Below are positions 51,345 to 60,640 of a DNA stretch of 64,000 bases, in pieces (position 1 is the first letter of the stretch; the number at the start of each line of letters is the position of its first letter). The position numbers and the translations under genes are program-made. The notes under the pieces are model-generated. The model made no database searches and was not told the origin of the DNA. It was given only the letters and a program-made list of their open reading frames with translations. Source of the DNA: Mucilaginibacter sp. cycad4 (GTDB lineage Bacteria; Bacteroidota; Bacteroidia; Sphingobacteriales; Sphingobacteriaceae); NCBI RefSeq assembly GCF_034263275.1, contig NZ_CP139559.1, forward strand, positions 6,262,001 to 6,326,000, given 5' to 3'.

Positions 51345-51478
51345 AAAGCGTGGGATTGTGCGATTCCCCTCTTGAGAGGGGTGGAAGGGTGTGCTCCTAC
51401 ACTTTGCTTATCGATTGCAGAAATACACCCTGCTACCACTTTTTTCTCTGCGTCCCCTCTCAAGAGGGGATTTTAAAA
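51345..51478. repeat. Palindromic repeat family A, copy 3 (diverged)
   Basis: Begins 'aaaagcgtgggattgtgcga' and contains 'cccctcttgagaggggtgg' and, inverted, 'cccctctcaagagggga'. The left arm matches copy 1 closely and the right arm has drifted, so the hairpin is weaker. It lies in the 449-bp gap shared with the fluoride riboswitch and the next terminator; the remainder is featureless AT-rich DNA. Confidence 0.8.
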
Positions 51479-51498
51479 TCTACAGCATCTACAAAATA

Positions 51499-51539
51499 AA
51501 ATAGCCTTACTTAGCACGTATGCATGAGTAAGGCTATTT
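51499..51539 (-). terminator. Terminator after the 63-residue protein gene
   Basis: A 13-bp stem AAATAGCCTTACT / AGTAAGGCTATTT with a 15-base loop, 40 bases beyond the stop of the small gene; the minus strand ends in ATTTTATTTTG. Confidence 0.8.
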
Positions 51540-51578
51540 CCCCTTGTCTTTTGAACAGACCGGCTCAAGTTATTCTAC

Positions 51579-51770
51579 TTAAGCAACGCTTAGTGTTTCC
51601 ACATCCTTAAGTGCCAGAAGCATTAATTTACCCTGGTATTCCACCCAGATGTCGGCGAAACTATTCTCATCGTACCCCATAAATTTTAATGGATGACCAA
51701 TGTGCAGGTTTTTCCATTTTTTTCCGATGTACTTAAGGAGTTGTCCGCTTTTTAGTGTGTGCTTTGCCAT
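51579..51770 (-). CDS. Small conserved-looking protein, unknown function
   Basis: A 63-residue protein with the look of a compact SH3-like beta fold ('LKSGQLLKYIGKKWKNLHIG', 'ADIWVEYQGKLMLLALKDV'). It has its own terminator and spacing from neighbours, which supports a real gene. No homologous family is recalled with certainty. Confidence 0.65.
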   Translation of the reverse strand: MAKHTLKSGQLLKYIGKKWKNLHIGHPLKFMGYDENSFADIWVEYQGKLMLLALKDVETLSVA

Positions 51771-51877
51771 AAGTTTTAACTTTTAGGAGTGAAAAACTAA
51801 ATTAATTAACGAAACCGATAAGATTTAACTTTTTAAGAATATTTTTTGAATTGTATCAGGTTTATTACAACTGTTGG

Positions 51878-53020
51878 TTAAACAGATTTAGCTTTATTTT
51901 GCTCAATTACCTCAAGGTAAAAGTTTTCATATTTGGGCAAAATAGTAGATAATTCAAACTCTTTGGCATGCGCCAGTGCATTTTCTTTAAATTTAGCTAA
52001 ACGTTCTTCATCTTCCAAAATAAATATTGCTTTTTCTGCCATACCGTCCACATCCCCGGGATCTTTCAAAAATCCTGTTACGCCATCAACATTTAATTCG
52101 GGCAAACCACCGGCATTACTGCTGATCACCGGCACTTTACAAGCCATAGCTTCGAGCGCTGCCAAACCAAAACTCTCAGATTGCGACGGCATCAGGAACA
52201 GGTCGGATACAGAAAGGATCTCTTCAACAGCATCCTGTTTACCCAAAAAACGCGCGTTGTCGGTAACGCCCAAATCGCGGCAAAGCTGCTCACACATGGA
52301 ACGTTCGGGGCCGTCGCCCACCATCAGCAATTTCGACGGGATCTTTTTGATCACTTTAGCAAAGATCTTCACTACATCTTCGGTACGTTTTACCTTACGG
52401 AAGTTGGAGGTATGCACCAGGATCTTTTCGCCCGAAGGTGCAATCGCTTTCTTAAAATGATCCTTAGGTTTAAGGCTGAACCTGCTAAGGTCAATAAAGT
52501 TAGGGATCACGAGGATATCCTTCTTAATATCAAAAAACTTATAGGTATCCTCCTTCAGGTTTTGCGATACGGCTGTTACGCCATCGCTTTGGTTGATGGA
52601 GAAAGTAACAACAGGTTTAAAGGTGCGGTCTTTACCAACCAGCGTAATATCGGTACCGTGCAGCGTAGTTACCACCGGGATATAAATACCATAGGTCATT
52701 AATATTTGCTTGGCCATAAATGCAGCCGAAGCATGGGGTATAGCATAATGCACATGCAATACATCCAATTGCTCATGACGTACCACATCAACCAGCCTGC
52801 TTGCCAGTGCAAGTTCATACGGCGGAAAATCAAACAGTGGATAGTTGGCAACCGAAACTTCGTGATAGAACAGGTTTTCGGAAAAGAGGTCCAACCGGGC
52901 CGGCTGGTTATAGGTCACAAAATGAACCTGGTGGCCACGGTCTGCAAGGGCTTTACCCAGTTCAGTGGCAACAACCCCGCTTCCGCCAAAGGTTGGGTAA
53001 CAAACAATTCCGATCTTCAT
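51878..53020 (-). CDS. bshA: N-acetyl-alpha-D-glucosaminyl L-malate synthase BshA
   Basis: A 380-residue GT4 glycosyltransferase catalysing the first step of bacillithiol synthesis, joining GlcNAc and L-malate. It opens with the BshA-type 'GIVCYPTFGGSGVVATELGK', has 'HVHYAIPHASAAFMAKQIL' and the GT4 block 'FLMPSQSESFGLAALEAMAC' with the nucleotide-binding Glu. Bacillithiol is the usual low-molecular thiol of Bacteroidota. bshB and bshC are not in the window. Confidence 0.93.
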   Translation of the reverse strand: MKIGIVCYPTFGGSGVVATELGKALADRGHQVHFVTYNQPARLDLFSENLFYHEVSVANYPLFDFPPYELALASRLVDVVRHEQLDVLHVHYAIPHASAAFMAKQILMTYGIYIPVVTTLHGTDITLVGKDRTFKPVVTFSINQSDGVTAVSQNLKEDTYKFFDIKKDILVIPNFIDLSRFSLKPKDHFKKAIAPSGEKILVHTSNFRKVKRTEDVVKIFAKVIKKIPSKLLMVGDGPERSMCEQLCRDLGVTDNARFLGKQDAVEEILSVSDLFLMPSQSESFGLAALEAMACKVPVISSNAGGLPELNVDGVTGFLKDPGDVDGMAEKAIFILEDEERLAKFKENALAHAKEFELSTILPKYENFYLEVIEQNKAKSV

Positions 53021-53196
53021 TAATATGTTTTAATTGGTGCAAGTTTAACAGCAATTTACATCAAATATGTTAAGCTTGTGTAAAATGATGGATGGATGAT
53101 AATTACCGCATATTTATTTTGCCTGCGTTGCCAACCATATCTCATACCAAATGTTTAAACATATATCAAACCAATAATAAATAACTGATTATCAAC

Positions 53197-53619
53197 ATGA
53201 GCAACCATATAAATTTAGCAATAAACGGTATACAACATATTGGCGTGCCGGTAACCAATATTGAAGCATCACAACAATTTTACAGCAGGCTGGGCTTTAA
53301 CAATGTAATGCAAGCCCCCTTTACCGATAATGGCGGTACGGGCACCTGCGTTATGATGCAGCGCGGCAATATGATTATGGAGCTTTACCAACTACCGGAA
53401 GCTTCATTGGCCGGGGTCCGCTCAAGATCAAACGGGCACATTGATCATGTAGCCTTTGATGTTGATGATATCGACCGTACTTTTAAAACTGTTAAAGAGG
53501 CCGGTTTTAACATACTTGAACCGGAGCCTGTGTTTTTACAATTCTGGAAAAACGGCTGCAAATATTTTAATATCACCGGGCCGGATGGTGAGCGATTGGA
53601 GTTTAACCAGGTGCTTTGA
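53197..53619 (+). CDS. VOC-superfamily protein (glyoxalase/lactoylglutathione lyase-like)
   Basis: A 140-residue VOC fold protein of two beta-alpha-beta-beta-beta units: 'GIQHIGVPVTNIEASQQFY' with the first metal His, 'MIMELYQLPE' with a metal Glu, 'GHIDHVAFDVDDIDRTF' with the third ligand His, and 'GPDGERLEFNQVL' with a final Glu. A glyoxalase I-like or dioxygenase-like activity is possible; the substrate is open. Confidence 0.85.
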   Translation: MSNHINLAINGIQHIGVPVTNIEASQQFYSRLGFNNVMQAPFTDNGGTGTCVMMQRGNMIMELYQLPEASLAGVRSRSNGHIDHVAFDVDDIDRTFKTVKEAGFNILEPEPVFLQFWKNGCKYFNITGPDGERLEFNQVL

Positions 53620-53686
53620 TTTGGGAATTCGGATTTTCGGTTTCGGATTTAGTTATACAAATAAAACAGGTGGTCAGCAAATGACA

Positions 53687-53707
53687 GCGGCTTGATTGGC
53701 AAGCCGC
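53687..53707. other. Short hairpin after the VOC gene
   Basis: GCGGCTTG / CAAGCCGC with a five-base loop. No T run follows, so termination is doubtful. Confidence 0.4.
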
Positions 53708-53819
53708 ATTGCAAATGGGGCACTAAAAACAAATATGACCATCAGTTTAGTTATTCAAGCATATTTCTTTCTACGGCTATTCTAAACATAATCTACAATT
53801 TATTGTCGATATTTATACT

Positions 53820-54497
53820 ATGCTTAAAGCACTGTGCCTCCATATCGCATTGATCATTTTTACAGCAGGCAATTTGTTTGCCCAGCAGCCCGCATTTAAA
53901 GGCGGACAGCAGGCGCTTAATGATTTCCTGAAGACAAAGATCATTTATCCTGAGTACTCGCGGCAAAACTGTATTTCGGGAACCATCAACGTTTCGTTTA
54001 TGGTTGACAAAGATGGTGTGGTACATGATGCTAAAGTACAGGGCGGCCCTGGCATTGACCTTGACGATGAAGCTTTGAGGGTTATTAAACTTACATCGGG
54101 CCAGTGGGCGGTCCCGGCGGGGTATAATCTCAAAACCAATATCGTTCAACCCATTCGTTTTGATCCTGACCCAGCACGTTGCGGACCTGCCAGCATCCGC
54201 GATATGCAAAGCGCCATTGCCAGCTATAAAGCCCAGCAGGAACTGGAAAACGCGGTTACCAATTACTACAGCAACAAATACAAAGGCAAGGCCGATACCA
54301 CCAAAGAGGCTATCATCATCAACCTCAAAAAGCAACTCGGCTACGATGATGATTTTATAAACGATGTACTAAGCCAGGCCGCCGAAAAATTTAAACAAGG
54401 CGACAAAGAAGGCGCTTGCCATGACTGGAATTTTATCCGCAATATTGGCAGCGATAAGGCCGATAATTTTATAAAGAAGTATTGCGCGGCCCGCTAA
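53820..54497 (+). CDS. Exported TonB C-terminal domain protein
   Basis: A 225-residue protein with a signal peptide (ends near 'LFAQQ'), then a TonB C-terminal fold at about 25-115 ('GTINVSFMVDKDGVVHDAKV', 'LDDEALRVIKLTSGQW'), and a helical C-terminal part (about 130-225) ending 'KEGACHDWNFIRNIGSDKAD', a segment resembling the end of tetratricopeptide-like proteins. There is no TM anchor for ExbBD coupling, so it is not a classical TonB. Confidence 0.8.
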   Translation: MLKALCLHIALIIFTAGNLFAQQPAFKGGQQALNDFLKTKIIYPEYSRQNCISGTINVSFMVDKDGVVHDAKVQGGPGIDLDDEALRVIKLTSGQWAVPAGYNLKTNIVQPIRFDPDPARCGPASIRDMQSAIASYKAQQELENAVTNYYSNKYKGKADTTKEAIIINLKKQLGYDDDFINDVLSQAAEKFKQGDKEGACHDWNFIRNIGSDKADNFIKKYCAAR

Positions 54498-54516
54498 TTG
54501 GGTAGGTGAAAAATAT

Positions 54517-54627
54517 GTCATTGCGAGGAGTGGCGCGGACAGAGCGCTGAGGCGACGTGGCAATCTCGTCGCTATGTAGATCGGACATGCATTGGCTACG
54601 AGATTGCCACGCTACGCTCGCAATGAC
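54517..54627. repeat. REP element family D, copy 1 (GTCATTGCGAGG type)
   Basis: Inverted ends 'gtcattgcgagg' and 'ctcgcaatgac' with inner arms 'gcgacgtggcaatctcgt' and 'acgagattgccacgc'. Other copies are at 59399-59491, 62834-62881 and 63084-63175. This GTCATTGCGAG repeat type is widespread in Bacteroidota and other phyla. Confidence 0.9.
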
Positions 54628-54660
54628 ATGATTTTTGTTTGTTCTTCCGGGCAACTTTAA

Positions 54661-54790
54661 TCTTGCGCTCGTTTGCAACGAGCGCTTAATATGGATTAGC
54701 GATTGCATCGCCTTTGCGTTACAAACGCAAGCCCAGGTTACGCACTCGTTAAAAAGAGCGCGAGTTAAAATCTTTGCGTCTTAGCGCCTT
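54661..54790. repeat. Run of small hairpins (GCGCTCGTT..AACGAGCGC)
   Basis: GCGCTCGTT / AACGAGCGC at 54665-54685 with a three-base loop, TTTGCGTT / AAACGCAA at 54713-54731, and 'actcgtt..gagcgcgagt' beyond. Fills the rest of the 337-bp gap with REP copy 1; no gene is seen. Confidence 0.7.
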
Positions 54791-54834
54791 TGCCAGGCAC
54801 CTACAATCCATAAATTTACTATCTTTCCATGGTT

Positions 54835-55338
54835 ATGAAAACCGAACCTGAACTTCGCAAAAAAATAAAAACCTGGGTAATTATATTTATCATCGGTCTG
54901 GTTTTAAGTGGTGTAACCGCCTTCCCTATCGAAACTGAACTTGCCTGGCTTGCTAATCATGCCTCCGTATTTCCAGGATTTATGCATGACTGGCTAACCA
55001 ATGTTTATCTCGCCGTAAAAATAACCAATCAAAACTATCCTTACCTGGCTTATGGTACCGACTGGCTGGCTTTCGGTCACTTGGTTATTGCTATGACATT
55101 TGTTGGTCCGCTGAAAGACCCGGTTAAAAACATCTGGATAATTGAGTTTGGCATGATTGCCTGTGTAATGGTATTCCCGCTGGCCTTTATTGCCGGCCCT
55201 ATCCGCGGTATCCCCGTTTACTGGCGCTTCATTGACTGCTGCTTCGGTATTTTCGGGATCATTCCTTTATATATCGTTTACCGGGATATTAAAAAGTTGG
55301 AAAAGACAAGCAATCAGACCATTGCCCCTTTACATTAA
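54835..55338 (+). CDS. Multi-pass membrane protein, unknown function
   Basis: A 167-residue protein with four TM helices (about 10-30, 70-90, 100-122, 130-152). ATG 54835 is chosen because a TATCTTTC box at 54820-54827 would leave only one base before the ATG at 54829. Contains 'GTDWLAFGHLVIAMTFVGPL' and 'GIPVYWRFIDCCFGIFG'. No known family is recalled with confidence. Confidence 0.7.
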   Translation: MKTEPELRKKIKTWVIIFIIGLVLSGVTAFPIETELAWLANHASVFPGFMHDWLTNVYLAVKITNQNYPYLAYGTDWLAFGHLVIAMTFVGPLKDPVKNIWIIEFGMIACVMVFPLAFIAGPIRGIPVYWRFIDCCFGIFGIIPLYIVYRDIKKLEKTSNQTIAPLH

Positions 55339-55571
55339 AAAAACAAATATCAGCCCGGCGACTCAATTTATTGCTCATTGGCTATTCCCGGTTTATTCTT
55401 TTAAAATGTCCTTAAATGCGTATATGTTAAAACATTTATACAAAATGTATGAACATATCATTTTTCATACTATATTGCCCCGCTAAATCAATTTGGGGAC
55501 ATAAATATGTATTTGCAAATTGTGGCATAAATTACATAACTTTAATTACCGTTTTAACCAATTTTAAACCC

Positions 55572-57890
55572 ATGTACCGGAAGTTGTATTATGTGTGGCT
55601 TACAATAGCCATCTGCATGCTGTACACGCTTTATTCCTGCCATTCATCGGGCGGGATAGCCGAAGAGCAGGTGCCCGATACCATCAGCTACAACTTTAAT
55701 ATCCGGCCGATACTTTCAGACAAGTGCTATAAATGCCACGGCCCTGATGCTTCTCATCGTGAAGCCGACCTTAGGCTTGATCTTCCGGAGAGCGCTTATA
55801 AGGCATTAAAAGATAATCCATCATCGCATGCACTTGTCCCCGGCGATCCTATGCAATCGGAGGTTTATCGCCGTATTTCTACCAAAGACACCACCGAGCA
55901 GATGCCCCCGGCCTCGTCAAACCTCAAAAGATTATCGCCCTATGAGGTTGAGCTCATTCACAAATGGATAAAACAGGGCGCCAAATATGAAAAGCACTGG
56001 GCATTTGTCGCTCCGAGAAATTACCCGGTTCCGCAGGTAAAAAATACTGCATGGCCTAAAAACGCTATCGATAATTTTGTATTGCAAAAAATGGAGCGTG
56101 CGGACCTGGAGCCTAACCCTGAGGCGGATAAAGAGCGTCTATTAAAACGCATCTCGCTTGACCTTACCGGTCTGCCTCCATCATTAGCATTGATGGATGA
56201 GTTTTTGGCCGATAAAAGCCCCAACGCTTACGAAAAAATGGTGGATAAACTAATGGCCGCCCCGCAATACGGCGAAAAAATGGCGCTGCACTGGCTGGAC
56301 GTTGCCCGCTACGCCGATTCGCACGGATACCAGGATGATAACTACCGTACCCAATGGCCATGGCGCGACTGGGTGATCCATGCCTATAATGAAAACCTGC
56401 CATACGATAAATTTATCACCTGGCAACTGGCGGGCGACCAGCTCCCCAACGCCACTAAGGAGCAGTTGCTGGCTACGGGCTTTAACCGCAACCACAAAAT
56501 AACCGAAGAAGGGGGTGTAATTGATGAGGAATACCGCGTAAGCTACGTAACCGACCGTACCAATACTTTTGGCAAAGCCATGTTAGGTGTTACGCTGGAA
56601 TGTGCACATTGCCACGACCATAAATACGATCCATTTTCACAAAAAGAATACTACCAGGTTTATGCCTTTTTTAACAATGTGAAGGAAGTGGGGCTACAGT
56701 CAACCGTGGGTGGGCCCGAAACCTATGCTAAAAACCCCATGATGAAGATCAGCAATGATGATGTTAAAAAGATTTTAACTTTTGTGAACAAGCGCGATAC
56801 CGATAAGCTCATCGTATCTATCATGACCGATAGCGACAAGGTGCGGCCAACTTATATCCTCAAACGTGGCAATTATGATGCCCATGGCGATGAGGTGCAG
56901 GCCGGTACGCCCAAATCGATATTGCCATTCACTAATAACTATCCTAAAAACCGCCTGGGTTTGGCCGAATGGCTGTTCAATAAAAACAACCCGCTTACCG
57001 CCCGCGTATTTGTAAACCAGATGTGGCAGGAGTTTTTTGGCAAGGGTATTGTAAAAAGCTCGGGCGATTTCGGCATGCAGGGCGATCTGCCGTCGCACCC
57101 CGAACTGCTGGACTGGCTCGCTGTTGATTTCCGCGATCATGGCTGGAATATTAAACGGCTGGTAAAACAGATGGTAATGTCGGCCACTTACCGGCAGTCG
57201 GCAGCGGCCACACCCGAAAAACTGAAGGAAGATCCGGATAATACTTTATTAGCCCGGGGCCCAAGGGGCCGTCTACCTGCCGAGTTTGTACGCGATTTGG
57301 TTTTAGCCAGCAGCGGGCTGCTTAATCCAACCATCGGCGGCCCGAGTGTTAACCCTTATCAGCCGCCCGGTCTTTGGGAAAATGCCACGTCGGGCAGGGG
57401 TATTTTGGCTAATTATAAACAAGTACATGGGCCAAACCTGTACCGCAGGGGTATGTATACATTAATTAAACGTACCGTTCCGCCGGCATCGCTGGGCATT
57501 TTTGATGCCAGCAACCGCGACCAGTGCGAGGTAAAACGCCTGCGTACCAATACGCCACTACAGGCTTTGGTAATGCTGAACGATCCGACTGTGCTGGAAA
57601 GCGCCCGAGTTTTAGCCGCAAAGCTTTTACAGGATAAAAGTACATCGACAGAAAAAATAACGAAAGCGTTCCGGCTTATCCTGTGCCGCCATCCGCAGGA
57701 AAAAGAACTGGCAATTTTAACCTCGTACTATGCGGATGAACTGAAAAGCATGAAAAAGGCAGATGCCGAAAAACTACTCACCGTAGGCGAGTACCCGGTA
57801 CCGGCCAACCTGGATAAAGTAACCCTGGCAGCTATGATGAAAGTGGTTGATACCATGTATAATCTGGAAGAAGCAATAACAAAAACCTGA
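55572..57890 (+). CDS. Lipoprotein with Planctomycete-type cytochrome c, DUF1549 and DUF1553
   Basis: A 772-residue surface or periplasmic lipoprotein (lipobox 'LYSC' near residue 20). Domain order: PSD1 cytochrome c ('CYKCHGPDASHREADLRLD', haem CxxCH) at about 45-120, DUF1549 at about 155-360, DUF1553 at about 460-740. A second CxxCH lies in 'LECAHCHDHKYDPFS' within the DUF1549 part. ATG 55572 gives the signal peptide; 41 upstream residues of the open frame do not. First gene of a four-gene cluster; the DUF1501 gene begins five bases downstream. Such pairs abound in Planctomycetes and Bacteroidota but their reaction is unknown. Confidence 0.9.
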   Translation: MYRKLYYVWLTIAICMLYTLYSCHSSGGIAEEQVPDTISYNFNIRPILSDKCYKCHGPDASHREADLRLDLPESAYKALKDNPSSHALVPGDPMQSEVYRRISTKDTTEQMPPASSNLKRLSPYEVELIHKWIKQGAKYEKHWAFVAPRNYPVPQVKNTAWPKNAIDNFVLQKMERADLEPNPEADKERLLKRISLDLTGLPPSLALMDEFLADKSPNAYEKMVDKLMAAPQYGEKMALHWLDVARYADSHGYQDDNYRTQWPWRDWVIHAYNENLPYDKFITWQLAGDQLPNATKEQLLATGFNRNHKITEEGGVIDEEYRVSYVTDRTNTFGKAMLGVTLECAHCHDHKYDPFSQKEYYQVYAFFNNVKEVGLQSTVGGPETYAKNPMMKISNDDVKKILTFVNKRDTDKLIVSIMTDSDKVRPTYILKRGNYDAHGDEVQAGTPKSILPFTNNYPKNRLGLAEWLFNKNNPLTARVFVNQMWQEFFGKGIVKSSGDFGMQGDLPSHPELLDWLAVDFRDHGWNIKRLVKQMVMSATYRQSAAATPEKLKEDPDNTLLARGPRGRLPAEFVRDLVLASSGLLNPTIGGPSVNPYQPPGLWENATSGRGILANYKQVHGPNLYRRGMYTLIKRTVPPASLGIFDASNRDQCEVKRLRTNTPLQALVMLNDPTVLESARVLAAKLLQDKSTSTEKITKAFRLILCRHPQEKELAILTSYYADELKSMKKADAEKLLTVGEYPVPANLDKVTLAAMMKVVDTMYNLEEAITKT

Positions 57891-57894
57891 GCAC

Positions 57895-59352
57895 ATGGAA
57901 AAAGATTTTTTAGAAAACAGGCTTAACATCAACCGGCGCAGGTTCCTTTCAAGGCTTAGTTTGGGCATTGGCAGTGTGGCCTTAGGTTCGTTGCTCATTC
58001 CCGATCTGTTTAGCGGCAAGGGAGATGAAGCCGAAGCTGATTTCATCCCCGGCATCCCCAACTTTGCACCGAAAGCAAAAAGGGTGATCTACCTGTTCCA
58101 GGATGGAGCGCCCTCGCAGCTGGAATCATTTGACTACAAACCTAAACTGCGCGAAATGATGGGGCAAGAGTTGCCCGCATCTGTTCGCGGCAACCAGATA
58201 TTGACCGGCATGACGGCCAAGCAGGCTTCGTTCCCGCTGGTGGGTTCCTTTTATGATTTTAAACAATATGGCGAATCGCGTGCATGGATCAGCGATATGT
58301 TCCCGCACATAGGCAAAATCGCTGATGATATCTGCATCATTCGCTCCCTGAATACCGACGCTATTAACCATGACCCTGCGCTTACCTTTTTCCAGACAGG
58401 CGCACAGCAGGGTAATCGCCCCAGCATGGGCTCGTGGGTAAGCTATGGCCTCGGCAGTGAGAACAAAAACCTGCCCGCCTTTACTGTTTTGCTCTCCAAA
58501 GGCAAAGGCAACGGGCAGGGTGTTTACTCTAAACTGTGGAGCAATGGTTTCCTGGATTCCATTCACCAGGGCGTACAGTTCAGCAGCGGCGAAGACCCGA
58601 TCCTGTACTTAAACGATCCCGAAGGCCTGAACCGCCACGAGCGCCGCAAAATGCTTGATAAACTGGCCGAACTTAACGACATGAATTACAAAGAGTTTGG
58701 CGACCCGGAAATAAACACCAAGGTACAGCAATATGAAATGGCCTACCGTATGCAAACCGCCGTACCCGAAATTATGGATGTAAGCAAGGAGTCGGATGAT
58801 ATTGTGAAAATGTACGGGCCGGAATGCCTTATCCCCGGTACTTATGCAGCCAACTGCCTGCTGGCCCGTAAGCTTTCCGAAAACGGGGTACGCTTTGTCC
58901 AGCTCTATCACCAGGGCTGGGACCAGCACAGCAACCTGCCACAGGAAATGGCAGGGCAGGCCAAAGATGTCGACCAGGCGTCGGCAGCGTTGGTTACTGA
59001 TTTGAAACAACGCGGCTTGTTGGATGAAACATTGGTGATCTGGGGCGGAGAGTTCGGTCGCACCAATTACAGCCAGGGCAAACTGGAAAAGGCCAATTAC
59101 GGCCGCGACCACCACCCACGCTGTTTCAGTATCTGGATGGCCGGCGGCGGCATCAAACCAGGCATTGTTTACGGCGAAACCGATGAGTTTGGCTACAACA
59201 TTGTAAAAGACCCGGTACATGTGCATGACTTCCATGCCACCATCTTAAATCAGTTAGGCATCGATCATAAAAAACTAACTTTTAAAAGCCAGGGCAGGAG
59301 ATATAGATTAACGGATGTGGCGGGAAATGTAGTGAAGGGGATAATAGCATAG
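57895..59352 (+). CDS. DUF1501 protein with twin-arginine signal
   Basis: A 485-residue protein whose N-terminus 'INRRRFLSRLSLGIGSVALG' is a Tat signal. The DUF1501 fold is related to alkaline phosphatase/sulfatase enzymes: 'FQDGAPSQLESFDYK', 'QLYHQGWDQHSN', 'VIWGGEFGRTNYS' and 'YGRDHHPRCFSIW' hold probable metal-binding Asp and His residues. Export by Tat indicates folding with cofactor in the cytosol. Always adjacent to PSD1/DUF1553 genes in related bacteria; activity unknown. Confidence 0.9.
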   Translation: MEKDFLENRLNINRRRFLSRLSLGIGSVALGSLLIPDLFSGKGDEAEADFIPGIPNFAPKAKRVIYLFQDGAPSQLESFDYKPKLREMMGQELPASVRGNQILTGMTAKQASFPLVGSFYDFKQYGESRAWISDMFPHIGKIADDICIIRSLNTDAINHDPALTFFQTGAQQGNRPSMGSWVSYGLGSENKNLPAFTVLLSKGKGNGQGVYSKLWSNGFLDSIHQGVQFSSGEDPILYLNDPEGLNRHERRKMLDKLAELNDMNYKEFGDPEINTKVQQYEMAYRMQTAVPEIMDVSKESDDIVKMYGPECLIPGTYAANCLLARKLSENGVRFVQLYHQGWDQHSNLPQEMAGQAKDVDQASAALVTDLKQRGLLDETLVIWGGEFGRTNYSQGKLEKANYGRDHHPRCFSIWMAGGGIKPGIVYGETDEFGYNIVKDPVHVHDFHATILNQLGIDHKKLTFKSQGRRYRLTDVAGNVVKGIIA

Positions 59353-59389
59353 CCCCACCCAAACCCTCCCCTAAAGGGAGAGGGCTTTA
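59352..59389. repeat. C/G-run spacer element
   Basis: 'gccccacccaaaccctcccctaaagggagaggg' includes the inverted 'ccctcccctaaagggagaggg'. Same style as the elements at 36128-36200 and 38141-38179. Confidence 0.55.
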
Positions 59390-59398
59390 AAAAAACAC

Positions 59399-59491
59399 GT
59401 CATTATAAGGTACGAAGCAACCCCCAAGAGGCAGAGCAGCTAAACAAATCCGCCCTGTAAAGTTCGCGATTGCTTCGTACCTCGCAATGAC
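59399..59491. repeat. REP element family D, copy 2
   Basis: Ends 'gtcattataaggtacgaagca' and 'gcttcgtacctcgcaatgac' pair over about 20 bases. It splits the spacer between the DUF1501 and propeller genes. Confidence 0.9.
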
Positions 59492-59595
59492 GGGAGGGAC
59501 AAGGAATCAAAAAAATCGGTGTAATCACCCAGCAATCGGTATAATCAAAAGAAATAATATCAGCGAAATCAACGCAATCATAAAAAATCAACGGT

Positions 59596-60621
59596 ATGGA
59601 AAGAAGAGAATTTATCAAGCACACTTCAGTTTTATCAGCAGGCTTTTTTATAGCCAAAGATTTGTTAGCAAAAGATGACGGGCCGATTTATGGCCATGGC
59701 AATATGCGCTATCGCATGGATAAAAACTGGAGCAAAGCCGATTCGCAGAAAAACCCGGTGAATGATTGCCATGAAATGGTGCAGGATTCAAAAGGCCGCA
59801 TTTTACTGCTTACCAATGAAACTAAGAATAACGTGCTCATCTACAATAAATCGGGCAAGTTGCTAAGTACCTGGGGGCATGATTTTCCCGGCGCACACGG
59901 CCTCACGCTGTTTAATGAAAACGGCACCGAAGTATTGTTCATTACTGATACCGTAAAACACCAGGTTTACAAAACCACGCTGGATGGCCGCATTTTAATG
60001 ACCATTGACGTACCGCTGGAAACCGGCGTATACAAAAAAGCCGAAGAGTTTGTACCTACCGAAACTACCATCGACAGCAATGGTGACATTTTTATAGCCG
60101 ATGGCTATGGCGCACAATACGTTACCCATTATGATAAGGATGGCAAGCTAAAAGGCTTCTTCGGCGGCAAGGGTGAAGGGGATGAACATTTGGATAACGC
60201 CCACGGCATCGTGATCGACAGGCGGTACAGTACACCAACATTATTAGTTACCGACCGTACCCGCAACTGCTTCAAACGCTTCAGTATGGATGGTAAATTG
60301 CAGGAAGTGATTAAACTGCCCGGCGCATGTGTTTGTCGCCCGGTAATAAAAGGCGATCATTTGTATGCTGCCGTGCTTCGTTCGCCCGATCTGAGCAAGG
60401 AAAATACCGGCTTCACCACCATATTGGATAAAAATAATAAAGTAGTATCAAACCTTGGAGGTACCGAGCCTGTGTATACCGATGGCGTGCTGCAACCTAT
60501 GGCGCAGGCCGAAAAGATCTTCCTGAACCCACATGATGTGTGTGTGGATAACGACGAGAATTTGTACGTAGCGCAATGGGCATCGGGCAAGGTGTACCCT
60601 TATAAATTTACAAGGGTTTAA
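59596..60621 (+). CDS. NHL/six-bladed beta-propeller protein with Tat-like signal
   Basis: A 341-residue exported protein. 'MERREFIKHTSVLSAGFF' resembles a twin-arginine signal. From about residue 55 it shows repeated NHL-type blades ('KGRILLLTNETKNNVLIYNK', 'NGDIFIADGYGAQYVTHYDK', 'LLVTDRTRNCFKRFSMDGK', 'VCVDNDENLYVAQWASGKV'), similar to 6-bladed propellers near peptidylglycine-monooxygenase-like proteins. Third gene of the cluster. Probably binds a polysaccharide or cofactor; no catalytic set is evident. Confidence 0.82.
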   Translation: MERREFIKHTSVLSAGFFIAKDLLAKDDGPIYGHGNMRYRMDKNWSKADSQKNPVNDCHEMVQDSKGRILLLTNETKNNVLIYNKSGKLLSTWGHDFPGAHGLTLFNENGTEVLFITDTVKHQVYKTTLDGRILMTIDVPLETGVYKKAEEFVPTETTIDSNGDIFIADGYGAQYVTHYDKDGKLKGFFGGKGEGDEHLDNAHGIVIDRRYSTPTLLVTDRTRNCFKRFSMDGKLQEVIKLPGACVCRPVIKGDHLYAAVLRSPDLSKENTGFTTILDKNNKVVSNLGGTEPVYTDGVLQPMAQAEKIFLNPHDVCVDNDENLYVAQWASGKVYPYKFTRV

Positions 60622-60640
60622 CTAACATAGCTCGCCATAT

